A stretch of 17,819 nt of DNA from DTU018 sp029550685 (GTDB lineage: Bacteria; Bacillota; Syntrophomonadia; Syntrophomonadales; Syntrophomonadaceae): assembly GCA_035412805.1 (NCBI GenBank), contig DAONVO010000044.1:1-17819 (forward strand), given 5' to 3'. Shown here piece after piece: positions 1 to 7,502 of the stretch. The translations under genes and the position numbers were made by a program. Each line of letters begins with the position of its first letter. Position 1 is the stretch's first letter. The notes beneath the pieces were generated by a model. The model searched no databases. It was not told where the DNA came from and saw only the letters and a list, made by a program, of their open reading frames with translations.

Positions 1-42
1 TTCGTCACCCCATTGGGCGCCGACCAATACCACAGCAGACAT
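1..42 (-). CDS. purA: Adenylosuccinate synthetase, N-terminal 14 codons only
   Basis: Read on the minus strand from an ATG at 40-42, the sequence gives MSAVVLVGAQWGDE and continues past the left window edge. The VLVGAQWGDE stretch is the N-terminal GTP-binding loop signature of adenylosuccinate synthetase, which joins IMP and aspartate (GTP-driven) in AMP synthesis. A G-rich Shine-Dalgarno (GGGGGTGG) lies just upstream, and a strong promoter is present at 105-133, so it is transcribed separately from trpBA. Only the first loop is visible; the identification rests on that motif, which is very distinctive. Confidence 0.9.
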   Translation of the reverse strand, partial: MSAVVLVGAQWGDE

Positions 43-104
43 TCGTCCACCCCCAGGTCATATTGCTCCATTTTAGGCTGCTAAAGCGTTTTTCCAGCAA
101 ACTC

Positions 105-133
105 ATATTAGCAGAAGCACCCTGTAGTGTCAA
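105..133 (-). promoter_or_regulatory. Sigma-A-type promoter for purA
   Basis: On the minus strand TTGACA (128-133) and TAATAT (105-110) are separated by exactly 17 bases. Transcription would start near position 98 and give a leader of about 55 nt before the purA ATG. No riboswitch-like structure was recognised in that short leader. Confidence 0.85.
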
Positions 134-271
134 CATCGGCCACTTCTTGCTTCACCCATGATGCCAATACTATTACTGCAAAGGAGCGTTATTAATTGAG
201 TTCAAACCGTTTTTGTCCGGGTAACAATATCCCCATAGTTCTGGTTTTTATACTAAATCAGTGACGGAGCA

Positions 272-1054
272 CTAATCTTTATACTGATTAATAGCCTGTT
301 TCATCTCCTGTACAAAAGAAGATACCTGGGGGATACACCCGGTACCATACTGCTCTACTATTTGCACGATGGCACTGCCCACAATAACCCCGTCCGCAGC
401 CTGGCTTACCTGCCGGGCCTGTTCCGGGGAAGAAATGCCAAAGCCGACTGCGCAGGGAATGTCTTTTACAGCTTTAACCATTGCCACCATGTTTTCTGCC
501 TCGGTACCGATTTTCTCGCGCACCCCGGTAACTCCCAGGGAAGAAACACAGTAAATAAATCCTGTCGCTTCGGTGGCGATTCTGCCAATGCGCTCTTTGG
601 AAGTAGGGGCAATCATGGAAATTAAATCAATGCCGTATTGACGGCAATAGGGCATAATCTCATCTCTTTCTTCAAAAGGCAGATCCGGTATTATCAGGGC
701 ATCAACTCCCACTTCCCGCGAGTTATTCAAAAATCGCTCCATGCCGAAGGCAAAAACGGGATTAAAATAGGTCATTAAAGCCAGGGGAACATCACTTTTT
801 TCCCGCACCCGGCTAACCAGAGCAAAGATTTTATCCGTAGTCGTCCCGGCTTGTAAAGCCCGCATACTGGCGCGCTGTATAACCGGCCCTTCGGCAACCG
901 GGTCGGAAAAGGGTATCCCCAATTCGATCAAATCGGCCCCAGCTCTGGCCATTTCCAGTACCAGTTGTTCCGTGGTATTCAAGTCAGGATCGCCTGCTGT
1001 AACAAACGTAATCAAGGCTTTTCCCTTCGCAAAAGCTTGCTCCACTCTACTCAT
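272..1054 (-). CDS. trpA: Tryptophan synthase alpha chain
   Basis: 260 aa, the usual TrpA length. It cleaves indole-3-glycerol phosphate to indole and glyceraldehyde-3-phosphate and channels indole to TrpB in the alpha2-beta2 complex. Visible family marks are the N-terminal FVTAGDPD, the catalytic-glutamate segment ELGIPFSDP (E44 corresponds to Salmonella E49), and the phosphate-binding glycine-rich segments near the C-terminus (AVGFGISSPEQ, DGVIVGSAIV). The residue aligned with the Salmonella catalytic aspartate D60 is glutamate here (E55 in AEGP); I believe this variant occurs in other TrpA proteins, so loss of function is not implied. The start overlaps the end of trpB by 8 nt, which implies translational coupling. 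No convincing terminator was seen between its stop and the purA promoter. Confidence 0.97.
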   Translation of the reverse strand: MSRVEQAFAKGKALITFVTAGDPDLNTTEQLVLEMARAGADLIELGIPFSDPVAEGPVIQRASMRALQAGTTTDKIFALVSRVREKSDVPLALMTYFNPVFAFGMERFLNNSREVGVDALIIPDLPFEERDEIMPYCRQYGIDLISMIAPTSKERIGRIATEATGFIYCVSSLGVTGVREKIGTEAENMVAMVKAVKDIPCAVGFGISSPEQARQVSQAADGVIVGSAIVQIVEQYGTGCIPQVSSFVQEMKQAINQYKD

Positions 1055-2231
1055 AGATTTCTCGCCTCCGATAACGGGCTATTGCCGCCACATCTTTGTC
1101 GCCTCTCCCGGATAGGTTGACTACAATAACTTTGTCTGTTCCCATGGTGGGTGCCAGCTTACGCACATAGGCAATAGCATGGGCACTCTCAATAGCAGGT
1201 ATAATGCCTTCTGTGCGGGCCAGATATTCAAATGCGTCCACAGCTTCTTCATCGGTAACCGGGACATACTCGGCCCGGCCAATATCATGCAGGTAAGCGT
1301 GTTCAGGTCCGATCCCTGGATAATCAAGTCCGGCGGATATGGAGTATACCGGTGCTATCTGCCCATATTGGTCCTGGCAGAAGTAGGATTTCATGCCGTG
1401 GAAAATTCCTATCTTACCAGTGGATATGGTAGCGGCATTTTTGTCGGTATCAACCCCATGTCCGGCTGCTTCACATCCTATCAGCCTAACTTCTGAATCG
1501 TTAATAAAATCATAAAACAAACCCATTGCATTGCTGCCGCCGCCTACACAAGCCACCAGAACGTCGGGCAGCCGTCCTTCCCGGCTCGCAATCTGTTCTT
1601 TGACTTCCCGGCCGATAATGCTCTGGAAATCACGGACGATGATGGGGAATGGGTGAGGCCCCATAACCGATCCCAAAACATAGTGGGTATCCTCGACCCG
1701 GGCGGTCCATTCCCGCATGGTTTCATTTACCGCATCTTTTAACGTCTGAGTACCGCTGGTAACCGCATGCACTTTAGCTCCCAGCAATTCCATACGATAG
1801 ACATTCAGGGCCTGCCGTTCCGTGTCTTCTTTTCCCATAAATATTTCACATTCCAGGCCCAGCAGAGCAGCGGCTGTGGCGGTAGCTACTCCGTGCTGAC
1901 CAGCGCCCGTTTCTGCTATAACTCGTTTTTTGCCCATATACTTGGCCAGCAGAACCTGCCCCAGGACATTGTTAATTTTGTGAGAGCCAGTATGATTAAG
2001 GTCTTCCCTCTTCAGATAAATTTTGGCTCCGCCCAGATCCCGCGTCATTTTCCCGGCAAAATACAGCAGGGATGGCCGGCCCGCATAATTACTAAGCAGT
2101 TCCTGCAATTCTCCCTTGAATTGAGGATCATCTTTATAACGGTTGTAGGCTTGCTCCAGATCCACAACTGCATTCATCAGCGTTTCCGGGATGTATTGTC
2201 CGCCATGAATGCCAAACCTGCCTCTGGTCAT
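1047..2231 (-). CDS. trpB: Tryptophan synthase beta chain
   Basis: 394 aa, full length for the TrpB1 type. It condenses indole with serine using pyridoxal phosphate. The PLP lysine is K85 in the conserved LNHTGSHKINN segment, the catalytic glutamate is E107 in AETGAGQHG, and the PLP-phosphate loop GGGSNA is at 230-235. The ATG start has a good Shine-Dalgarno (GGAGGG) nine bases upstream. It is the first gene of a two-gene unit, trpB-trpA, controlled by the T-box leader at 2252-2523. No trpE, G, D, C or F is nearby, so tryptophan genes are split in this genome or the cell salvages indole or anthranilate products made elsewhere (inference). Confidence 0.97.
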   Translation of the reverse strand: MTRGRFGIHGGQYIPETLMNAVVDLEQAYNRYKDDPQFKGELQELLSNYAGRPSLLYFAGKMTRDLGGAKIYLKREDLNHTGSHKINNVLGQVLLAKYMGKKRVIAETGAGQHGVATATAAALLGLECEIFMGKEDTERQALNVYRMELLGAKVHAVTSGTQTLKDAVNETMREWTARVEDTHYVLGSVMGPHPFPIIVRDFQSIIGREVKEQIASREGRLPDVLVACVGGGSNAMGLFYDFINDSEVRLIGCEAAGHGVDTDKNAATISTGKIGIFHGMKSYFCQDQYGQIAPVYSISAGLDYPGIGPEHAYLHDIGRAEYVPVTDEEAVDAFEYLARTEGIIPAIESAHAIAYVRKLAPTMGTDKVIVVNLSGRGDKDVAAIARYRRREIYE

Positions 2232-2251
2232 GATTTCACCCTCCTAAAACT

Positions 2252-2285
2252 AAAAAAGCTTTTGTCCCCTAAAGGGACAAAAGCT
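2252..2285 (-). terminator. Regulated terminator of the trp T-box
   Basis: The hairpin arms AGCTTTTGTCCC and GGGACAAAAGCT are followed by a run of U. The 5' arm follows the T-box sequence closely, so antiterminator and terminator are mutually exclusive, as expected for a transcriptional T-box. Confidence 0.93.
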
Positions 2286-2523
2286 CAAATTGCTTCTGCG
2301 ATACCACCCTAATTGACGATTAATCGCCCACTCATTTTGCATACCATCATATGCACCCTACTGATAACGGACAGGGTTCCCGTCAGCGCCTACTCTTTTC
2401 ATTTCGGGCTGCCCTCGCAAGTCCATTCAGAATAACCGGTGTAACCGCCTTCCCACCAGCTGGCGGCTCTCTGCATACCCTTAATTATTCCTACTTCTCT
2501 TGCTCATCGGTTTCCAACATATT
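2252..2523 (-). promoter_or_regulatory. Tryptophan T-box riboswitch leader
   Basis: The minus-strand leader between the promoter and trpB has the hallmarks of a T-box. The T-box sequence AGGGTGGTATCGCAGAAGC is at 2292-2310. A GAGAAGTAGGA segment and AGAGAGCCGCC stem I elements lie in the 5' part. A factor-independent terminator closes the leader. In the expected specifier loop region the sequence reads GAATGGACT, with UGG (Trp codon) at 2423-2425. Uncharged tRNA-Trp would pair with UGG and with the T-box bulge, stabilise the antiterminator and turn on trpBA. The specifier assignment comes from reading, not from a folded model. Confidence 0.93.
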
Positions 2524-2529
2524 GGTGCC

Positions 2530-2558
2530 ATTATAGCCCGGATTGCTATGTTTGTAAA
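2530..2558 (-). promoter_or_regulatory. Promoter of the trpBA unit
   Basis: TTTACA (2553-2558) and TATAAT (2530-2535) lie 17 bases apart on the minus strand. Transcription would begin near 2523, placing the whole T-box in the leader. It lies about 95 nt downstream of the lonC stop. Confidence 0.87.
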
Positions 2559-2653
2559 GTTTCTTCAGTTATTGCTGTTAAAATAGCTCTCACTGTCCAA
2601 AAAGGCTACTATGCTTGGCTCCTGGCGACTACATGGTTATGGTTTTGCATTTA

Positions 2654-4561
2654 TTAGTCCGCAAACACGTGAGCAAAGGCTTCCTGTACGTTCTTGATCG
2701 GAATGATTTCCAAACCGTCCATCTGCAGGGGCACATCGCTCAGGTTGCCGGCTGGAATCAGAACTTTATGAATACCTGCTTGCCTGGCTCCATGCAGCTT
2801 CTCGCTTAGTCCGCCTACCGCTTTGACCTGCCCGCGAATAGATAGTTCCCCGGTAACAGCTACATCTTGATAAATAGGCTTTTGTTCGATAGCTGACAGA
2901 ATAGCCAGGTAAATGGCTACTCCGGCGGAAGGCCCGTCCACTTTTCCGCCTCCCACCACATTAATATGCAGGTCAAAATCCTTAATATTTTTCCCGGTGG
3001 CCTGGCGCAGCACCGAAGCAGCATTAAATACCGAGTCGCGGGTCATGGAGCCGGCGGCATCGTTAAAGCGAATGGTTCCATGACCGGGTTTCTCCGCCGG
3101 GAAAGCTACTGCTTCCAGTTCTATTAATCCTCCTTGATATCCGTAAACTCCTACACCAAAGATGCACCCTACTTCCGGATCATGTCCGGCCCGGGCATAC
3201 ACCGGCGGGGTGAGGCGGCTGTTTTGAATAGCCTGGTAAACATGAGCACAGGTAACTACCAGATAGTCATGATTGCTGCTATTTTCTTCATTTAAAGCCA
3301 GGGCATAGGCATCCACCAATAGTTTATTAGCTCCCCGGCCATCATTGGTATAGTTGCCGATAGCCTCGGCTACGCCTGGTTCAATATTTATCTGCAGTTT
3401 GCGGGCGGACATCTCTACTATTTGTTGGATATGTTCAGTAGTCAGCGGTTCAAAAAAGATCTCCATACAGCGGGAACGAAAAGCCGGGCTGATCTCCTCC
3501 GGGCTGCGGGTAGTGGCGCCTATGAGTACGAAGTCAGCCGGAACTCCTTCTTCGAAAATTCTCTTTATGTAGCGGGGTATGCGTTCATCATGGGGATCAT
3601 AATAGGAGGATTCGAAGTAAACCCGCTTGTCCTCCATTACTTTGAGCAGTTTATTTTGTAAAATCTGATCCATTTCTCCTATCTCATCTATAAATAGAAT
3701 TCCTCCATGAGCCTCTGACACCAAACCCAATTTGGGTTCAGGAATCCCGTCTTCGGCCAGTTCCCGGCGTGCCCCCTGATAGATAGGATCATGAACTGAG
3801 CCCAGCAATGGATTGGTGGATTCGCGCGGGTCCCAGCGCAGGGTGGTCCCGTCCACTTCCACAAAAGGCGCGTTGGGGCTGAAAGGATTTTGCTGCCGTC
3901 CGCGGATTATTTCCAAAGCCAGACGGGCACAGGTGGTTTTACCTACTCCGGGGGGGCCATAAAGAAGAATGTGCTGGGGATAAGGGGTATTCAACTTGGA
4001 AACCAAAGAACGGATGGCTTTTTCCTGGCCAACGATCTCTTCTAAAGAGGAAGGGCGAAGGATTTCCAAAGCGGACCGGTTGAGACTGATATGTTCCATA
4101 ACTTCCAGCTGGCCATATTTTTTGAGGGTCTGGGCGTTTTCGCGGTTGTTGTTCTGCTCTTTCAATACCTGGGCCTGAAGATCCCGCAAATATTCATTAT
4201 ATTTTTCATTCATTTTATCCTGAATGCGCTGTTGCAGGTCTTCTTCCACAGCTTTGCGGGCAAATTTTTCCGCAATCAGGTCCTCTATTTCATTCAGAGT
4301 TTTTTCCAGATCCTCATCGGGGTCCAAATCAGTTAAAGTTGGATTCTCCCATAATACCCGCTTCAAAGCCAGGATACGGTCACTGATCTCCTGGGAACTC
4401 ATTAAATCTATAGCATCCAATTTGCTGGCTCTGAGTATCAAACCCTGCGTGCCATACAGTTGGTCCAAACTCTTGTAAATTGCTTCTATTTTCCAGTGTA
4501 ATTGAGATGTTTTTCGATTCTGCTGCTCCTTCTTTCTCCTCTTCCTAACCTCATACTGCAC
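2654..4561 (-). CDS. lonC: Lon-family ATP-dependent protease, spore-former LonC type
   Basis: 635 aa. Domains in order: a lysine- and glutamate-rich, coiled-coil-like N-terminal region (about 1-155) instead of the large LonA substrate domain; an AAA+ ATPase with Walker A GPPGVGKT at 202-209 and Walker B LFIDEI at 289-294; and a C-terminal Lon protease domain with catalytic S545 in DGPSAG and K588 in LSEKLHGA. Both ATPase and protease active-site residues are present. This shape fits the Lon paralogues of endospore formers rather than housekeeping LonA. The chosen GTG start (4559-4561) has AGGAGG seven bases upstream. It follows rplI by 17 nt, the place where many Firmicutes carry dnaB. Role: cytoplasmic regulatory or quality-control proteolysis, possibly during sporulation (family inference). 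Confidence 0.93.
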   Translation of the reverse strand: MQYEVRKRRKKEQQNRKTSQLHWKIEAIYKSLDQLYGTQGLILRASKLDAIDLMSSQEISDRILALKRVLWENPTLTDLDPDEDLEKTLNEIEDLIAEKFARKAVEEDLQQRIQDKMNEKYNEYLRDLQAQVLKEQNNNRENAQTLKKYGQLEVMEHISLNRSALEILRPSSLEEIVGQEKAIRSLVSKLNTPYPQHILLYGPPGVGKTTCARLALEIIRGRQQNPFSPNAPFVEVDGTTLRWDPRESTNPLLGSVHDPIYQGARRELAEDGIPEPKLGLVSEAHGGILFIDEIGEMDQILQNKLLKVMEDKRVYFESSYYDPHDERIPRYIKRIFEEGVPADFVLIGATTRSPEEISPAFRSRCMEIFFEPLTTEHIQQIVEMSARKLQINIEPGVAEAIGNYTNDGRGANKLLVDAYALALNEENSSNHDYLVVTCAHVYQAIQNSRLTPPVYARAGHDPEVGCIFGVGVYGYQGGLIELEAVAFPAEKPGHGTIRFNDAAGSMTRDSVFNAASVLRQATGKNIKDFDLHINVVGGGKVDGPSAGVAIYLAILSAIEQKPIYQDVAVTGELSIRGQVKAVGGLSEKLHGARQAGIHKVLIPAGNLSDVPLQMDGLEIIPIKNVQEAFAHVFAD

Positions 4562-4578
4562 GACATGTCCTCCTAGAG

Positions 4579-5028
4579 TTAATCTGTTGCTGTGACGATA
4601 ACTTGCATTTCCGCCTGAACAGAGGGATAAATTTTTATTTTTACCGAATATTCTCCCACATGCTTAATGGGTTCCGTTAACTCAATCTTTTTCCGGTCTA
4701 TACTGACCTTGAACTGCTGTTGAATGGTTTCTGCAATTTCCTTAGCGGTTACGGCTCCAAATAATTTGTCTCCGCCTCCGGTCCGAGCTTTTATGGTTAC
4801 CGATTGCCCGTTCAGAATCTGCTGCACCTTAACGGCTTCGGTTTTTTCTCTTTCCTGGGTCTTGCGTTGTTTCTCCTGTTGTTCCTGAATCTCTTTCATA
4901 CGGGTCTTGGTAGCCTCTACCGCCAATCCCTTGGGAATCAAGAAATTACGCGCATACCCATCAGCAACTTCTTTTATTTCACCTTTTTTGCCCTGTCCTT
5001 TAACATCCTGCAGAAAGACCACTTTCAT
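4579..5028 (-). CDS. rplI: 50S ribosomal protein L9
   Basis: 149 aa, typical L9 length. The N-terminal domain has the family signature GKKGEIKEVADGYARNFLIP, followed by a long charged helix (KEIQEQQEKQRKTQEREK) and a C-terminal domain that binds 23S rRNA. The ATG has AGGAGG eight bases upstream, and that site overlaps the end of the preceding DUF2232 reading frame. It is in one apparent operon with the upstream DUF2232 protein and downstream lonC. Confidence 0.97.
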   Translation of the reverse strand: MKVVFLQDVKGQGKKGEIKEVADGYARNFLIPKGLAVEATKTRMKEIQEQQEKQRKTQEREKTEAVKVQQILNGQSVTIKARTGGGDKLFGAVTAKEIAETIQQQFKVSIDRKKIELTEPIKHVGEYSVKIKIYPSVQAEMQVIVTATD

Positions 5029-5031
5029 CTC

Positions 5032-5652
5032 TTATTCCTCCTTCGCTCGCAATCTCCGGTAGTCCAGCAGTGAATCAAACAACCCGATCACCGTCAAAAA
5101 AATGATTGCCGAAGCAGTGAACAATAGTGACAGGACGACCAAGACGATCGCTATAACTCTGCGGATACGCCCCTGGTACCGCCTTACTTTATATACAACG
5201 GCGGCTAAACCATAATAAAGCGCAATGGGTACGGTGATCAGCAGTATATTCGATCCTGCATAGTAGATCGCAGACAACTGATCACGCCCCCACAACCACA
5301 GAACAAGACCGACGATGACGACCCATGCCATCTGCCAGGGCATGATCTCCTGATCAAAAGGTTTTCTTATTAGACGGTTGAGGTTGCGTTTTTGGCCCCA
5401 AAATGAGGCCAAAAAAAGCATGAAAAATACTGCCATTATAGCCTGAAGATAGTAAAATGCCGGCAAGTGCCGTACTGCAGCTCTCATAAATGACAAGAGC
5501 GCCTTTTTTACTTCCTCCGAGCTTAATCCCTGCTTTTCATATAATTCCATCAGGCCCGAGTCTTCATAATACTTTATCGTTTCTTCCACCTGAGCTTCCA
5601 TTTGCTGTTCTACCTGCTCCATACCCAGGCCACCGGAGTATAATAAAGCCAT
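5032..5652 (-). CDS. DUF2232 (YybS-like) membrane protein, C-terminal part in a shifted frame
   Basis: 206 aa, starting at an ATG inside the end of the preceding frame. An amphipathic, glutamate-rich segment (about 10-55) is followed by several hydrophobic segments (about 62-85, 103-117, 125-150 and 165-190) and a basic C-terminus. This matches the second half of a DUF2232/YybS-type integral membrane protein, normally about 310 aa and commonly found beside rplI. The N-terminal half is in the overlapping upstream frame (5610-5987). Joining the two needs a -1 shift near 5610-5650. It could be a real mutation, a sequencing error or two coupled subunits; no good slippery heptamer was found at the junction. 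The function of the family is unknown. Confidence 0.75.
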   Translation of the reverse strand: MALLYSGGLGMEQVEQQMEAQVEETIKYYEDSGLMELYEKQGLSSEEVKKALLSFMRAAVRHLPAFYYLQAIMAVFFMLFLASFWGQKRNLNRLIRKPFDQEIMPWQMAWVVIVGLVLWLWGRDQLSAIYYAGSNILLITVPIALYYGLAAVVYKVRRYQGRIRRVIAIVLVVLSLLFTASAIIFLTVIGLFDSLLDYRRLRAKEE

Positions 5653-5987
5653 CCCAGTAATAGACTTGCTCCAATGACCGCAGATATGACTCCCCAGCGC
5701 TGAACGTAATAATAATCACGGCCCTGCCCAGCCCACCAGCTCATCACCACCGCCGGGACAATGAAAAAACCCATCAAGGTAATGGTATTATTAAGCCCAG
5801 TCAGAGAAGACACGATTAGCACATTCAGTACAATTATAACTGTTAATCCCCTGGCATCCAGGCGTAAAGCTCCGATTAACAGGCTGCTTCCCCATAGTAT
5901 GGCTGCAAGCAATGTAAAGAAAGGCAATACCGCCATAAGTACGGCAAATGCTGAAGTCCATAAGGCAATTCGTATAAACTGGGTCAA
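5610..5987 (-). CDS. DUF2232 (YybS-like) membrane protein, N-terminal part
   Basis: 125 aa, strongly hydrophobic, with about four membrane segments, ending at a stop 43 nt inside the next frame. The start is TTG at 5985-5987 with AGAGGTG five bases upstream; the stop codon of the MazG-like gene is only 4 nt before it, which implies coupling. Length and composition match the first half of a DUF2232/YybS protein. See the overlapping downstream entry for the frameshift interpretation. Family assignment rests on position (before rplI), total length (about 315 aa when joined) and membrane pattern. Confidence 0.7.
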   Translation of the reverse strand: MTQFIRIALWTSAFAVLMAVLPFFTLLAAILWGSSLLIGALRLDARGLTVIIVLNVLIVSSLTGLNNTITLMGFFIVPAVVMSWWAGQGRDYYYVQRWGVISAVIGASLLLGWLYYTPVAWVWSR

Positions 5988-5991
5988 GTGA

Positions 5992-6309
5992 TCACCTCTT
6001 TTGGTTCTCTATATAATGCAGCAAATCAGAGAGATCTCCATACCACCGTTCCACTTCATGACCGTTATTGATATTAGCTAACAGCTGAGCTTTAACTTTG
6101 GTATCCACTGTATGAAAACTTACACCTACCCGCTTGCCCAGCAGGTAAGCTACGATTATTATAGCAGCCAGAGCATCGGCTGCAGCATCATTGCCTGTCT
6201 TCAATAAAGCTTTGAACAAAGCCCCCACCGAATCTACCAGTTCGGCTTTAAGCCACTCTATAATCTTCAGGTTCTTGGCAACATCTATTTCCCGGTTTTT
6301 ACTGGCCAA
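5992..6309 (-). CDS. MazG-like family protein
   Basis: 105 aa with a TTG start at 6307-6309, chosen because GGGGAGG sits eight bases upstream. The longer open frame back to 6396 would begin in the rpsR terminator and has no ribosome binding site. The core KNLKIIEWLKAELVDSV, LFKALLKTGNDAAADALAAIIIVAYLLGKRVG (read as two segments) resembles the MazG-like family (PF12643) of Firmicutes, an all-alpha relative of nucleotide pyrophosphohydrolases. I do not see a full EExxD/ExxD metal set, so enzymatic activity is uncertain. It is the first gene after the rpsF-ssb-rpsR terminator, followed by DUF2232-rplI-lonC. Confidence 0.75.
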   Translation of the reverse strand: MASKNREIDVAKNLKIIEWLKAELVDSVGALFKALLKTGNDAAADALAAIIIVAYLLGKRVGVSFHTVDTKVKAQLLANINNGHEVERWYGDLSDLLHYIENQKR

Positions 6310-6387
6310 ATTACACACCTCCCCGATTTGGTGAGTTCTGCGCTGCTTATCCTTTTTCCTGCCCACCAGAGGTGCAAAGGAGGCTAT

Positions 6388-6416
6388 AAAAGGCAAAGCC
6401 CCCGAATCGGGGGCTT
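6388..6416 (-). terminator. Terminator after rpsR
   Basis: A GC-rich hairpin AAGCCCCCG-ATT-CGGGGGCTT starts five bases after the rpsR stop and is followed by TTGCCTTTT on the minus strand. The U tract is interrupted, so partial read-through into the MazG-like gene is plausible; no separate promoter for that gene was identified. Confidence 0.8.
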
Positions 6417-6420
6417 ATAG

Positions 6421-6648
6421 TTATTCGCTGGTGTATGGCAGAAGAGCCAAAATCCGGGCCCGCTTAATAGCGGTAGTCAGCTGGCGCTGGTGAAGGGCAC
6501 AGTTTCCGGTAATTCTCCGGGGGAGAATCTTGCCACGTTCAGTAATATAGCGTCTCAGCCGTGGGATCTCCTTGTAATCGATATGTTCTATCTTATCTGC
6601 GCAGAAATTGCATTGACGTCTCTTTTTGCGGCGTTCTTTCTTGATCAT
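6421..6648 (-). CDS. rpsR: 30S ribosomal protein S18
   Basis: 75 aa, full length. Contains the RRQCNFC and DYKEIPRLRRYITERGKILPRR segments and the C-terminal QRQLTTAIKRARILALLPY signature of S18. The CNFC pair plus C50 and H53 suggests the zinc-binding (C+) form. It binds S6 on the platform of the small subunit. An excellent AAGGAGGG site precedes the ATG. Third gene of the rpsF-ssb-rpsR operon. Confidence 0.97.
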   Translation of the reverse strand: MIKKERRKKRRQCNFCADKIEHIDYKEIPRLRRYITERGKILPRRITGNCALHQRQLTTAIKRARILALLPYTSE

Positions 6649-6660
6649 CGCTATCCCTCC

Positions 6661-7104
6661 TTAAAAAGGAATTTCGTCATCCTCCGTACTGTCCACGAAG
6701 TCGATATCGTCCAGGCTGATCTCGGTTCCGAGATCATCCCATTGGTCTTTTTTAGGCTGGTTCTGGAAAGAACCTCTTGATTCTGAACCGCTTGTCCCTG
6801 CTCGATCCAAAAAGCGTATGTCCTCGGCTACTACTTCCGTTACCTTGCGCTTTTGCCCATCCTGAGTTTCGTAAGTACGTACTTGGATGCTGCCGTCCAC
6901 AGCTGCCAAGCGCCCTTTGCCCAAATAGTTAGCGCAGTTTTCGGCTAGCCCTCTCCAGGCAACAATATCAATAAAATCGGTCTGTTCCCGGTTATAGCGG
7001 CGATTTACCGCCAGGGTAAAACGGCACACAGCAGTACCATTGGGCGTATAGCGAAGTTCCGGATCATGGGTTAAACGGCCGATTAATATCACCCTGTTCA
7101 GCAT
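6661..7104 (-). CDS. ssb: Single-stranded DNA-binding protein
   Basis: 147 aa. An OB-fold N-terminal domain (about 1-105: MLNRVILIGRLTHDPELRYT, AVCRFTLAVNR, DFIDIVAWRGLAENC) is followed by a flexible acidic tail ending DDEIPF, the protein-interaction tip of bacterial SSB. It coats single-stranded DNA in replication and repair. The ATG has GGGAGGGG about seven bases upstream. Its position between rpsF and rpsR is the classical bacterial arrangement. Confidence 0.97.
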   Translation of the reverse strand: MLNRVILIGRLTHDPELRYTPNGTAVCRFTLAVNRRYNREQTDFIDIVAWRGLAENCANYLGKGRLAAVDGSIQVRTYETQDGQKRKVTEVVAEDIRFLDRAGTSGSESRGSFQNQPKKDQWDDLGTEISLDDIDFVDSTEDDEIPF

Positions 7105-7131
7105 AGCTTTCCCCTCCCAAGCCCTACGGAC

Positions 7132-7425
7132 CTACTTCTCATCCTTACGGACGATTAAATACCGCAGGAAACGGTCAGATATTTTGATAACGCGGTCTAA
7201 TTCTTCTACCGTCTCTGGCGTACCATTAAAGTTCCACAAATAATAAACACCTTCCGTATAGTCCTGAATACTATAAGCAAGGCGTTTTTTGCCCCAGCCA
7301 CTAACCTCTTCCAGGAACTCACCGCCAAAGTCAGCTATAATTTTCTGCAAGCGTTCTTTGACTTCATTTACGGCTTCCTCTTCCAGGTCAGGCTTGAGGA
7401 TGAACATTATTTCATACGCACGCAT
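7132..7425 (-). CDS. rpsF: 30S ribosomal protein S6
   Basis: 97 aa from ATG 7423-7425, preceded by GGAGGAGG at a good distance. The open frame extends upstream to 7500, but those 25 extra codons correspond to the structured leader. MRAYEIMFILKPDLEEE, GWGKKRLAYSI and DRFLRYLIVRKDEK are S6 signatures. S6 pairs with S18 on the 30S platform. First gene of rpsF-ssb-rpsR. Confidence 0.97.
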   Translation of the reverse strand: MRAYEIMFILKPDLEEEAVNEVKERLQKIIADFGGEFLEEVSGWGKKRLAYSIQDYTEGVYYLWNFNGTPETVEELDRVIKISDRFLRYLIVRKDEK

Positions 7426-7437
7426 AGTGACACCTCC

Positions 7438-7493
7438 TCCCTGTGGACTAACCCATAAACGGGCCGGCTCCGGCGTGATAACCGGAGCAGGGA
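7438..7493 (-). promoter_or_regulatory. Structured leader of rpsF, possible S6:S18 autoregulatory element
   Basis: Between promoter and rpsF the RNA can form an outer stem (CAGGGA at 7488-7493 copy, pairing with TCCCTG at 7438-7443). Inside it is a 7-bp hairpin GCTCCGG/CCGGAGC (7467-7473 with 7482-7488). The outer stem abuts the rpsF Shine-Dalgarno. rpsF leaders in many bacteria carry an S6:S18-binding motif that represses translation; the placement fits, but I cannot confirm the conserved CCG loop motif by eye. Confidence 0.5.
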
Positions 7494-7502
7494 CTGCCAT
7501 AC

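Noticed and set aside
1767..2312. 181-codon open frame on the plus strand opposite trpB and the T-box
   Set aside because: It is antisense to a clear trpB and T-box leader, has no RBS, and its translation shows no protein family features.
6310..6396. Longer N-terminus for the MazG-like protein
   Set aside because: The extension starts within the rpsR terminator and lacks an RBS, while the internal TTG has an ideal one.
7426..7500. 25-codon N-terminal extension of S6
   Set aside because: The family begins at MRAYE, which has a strong RBS; the upstream stretch is structured leader.
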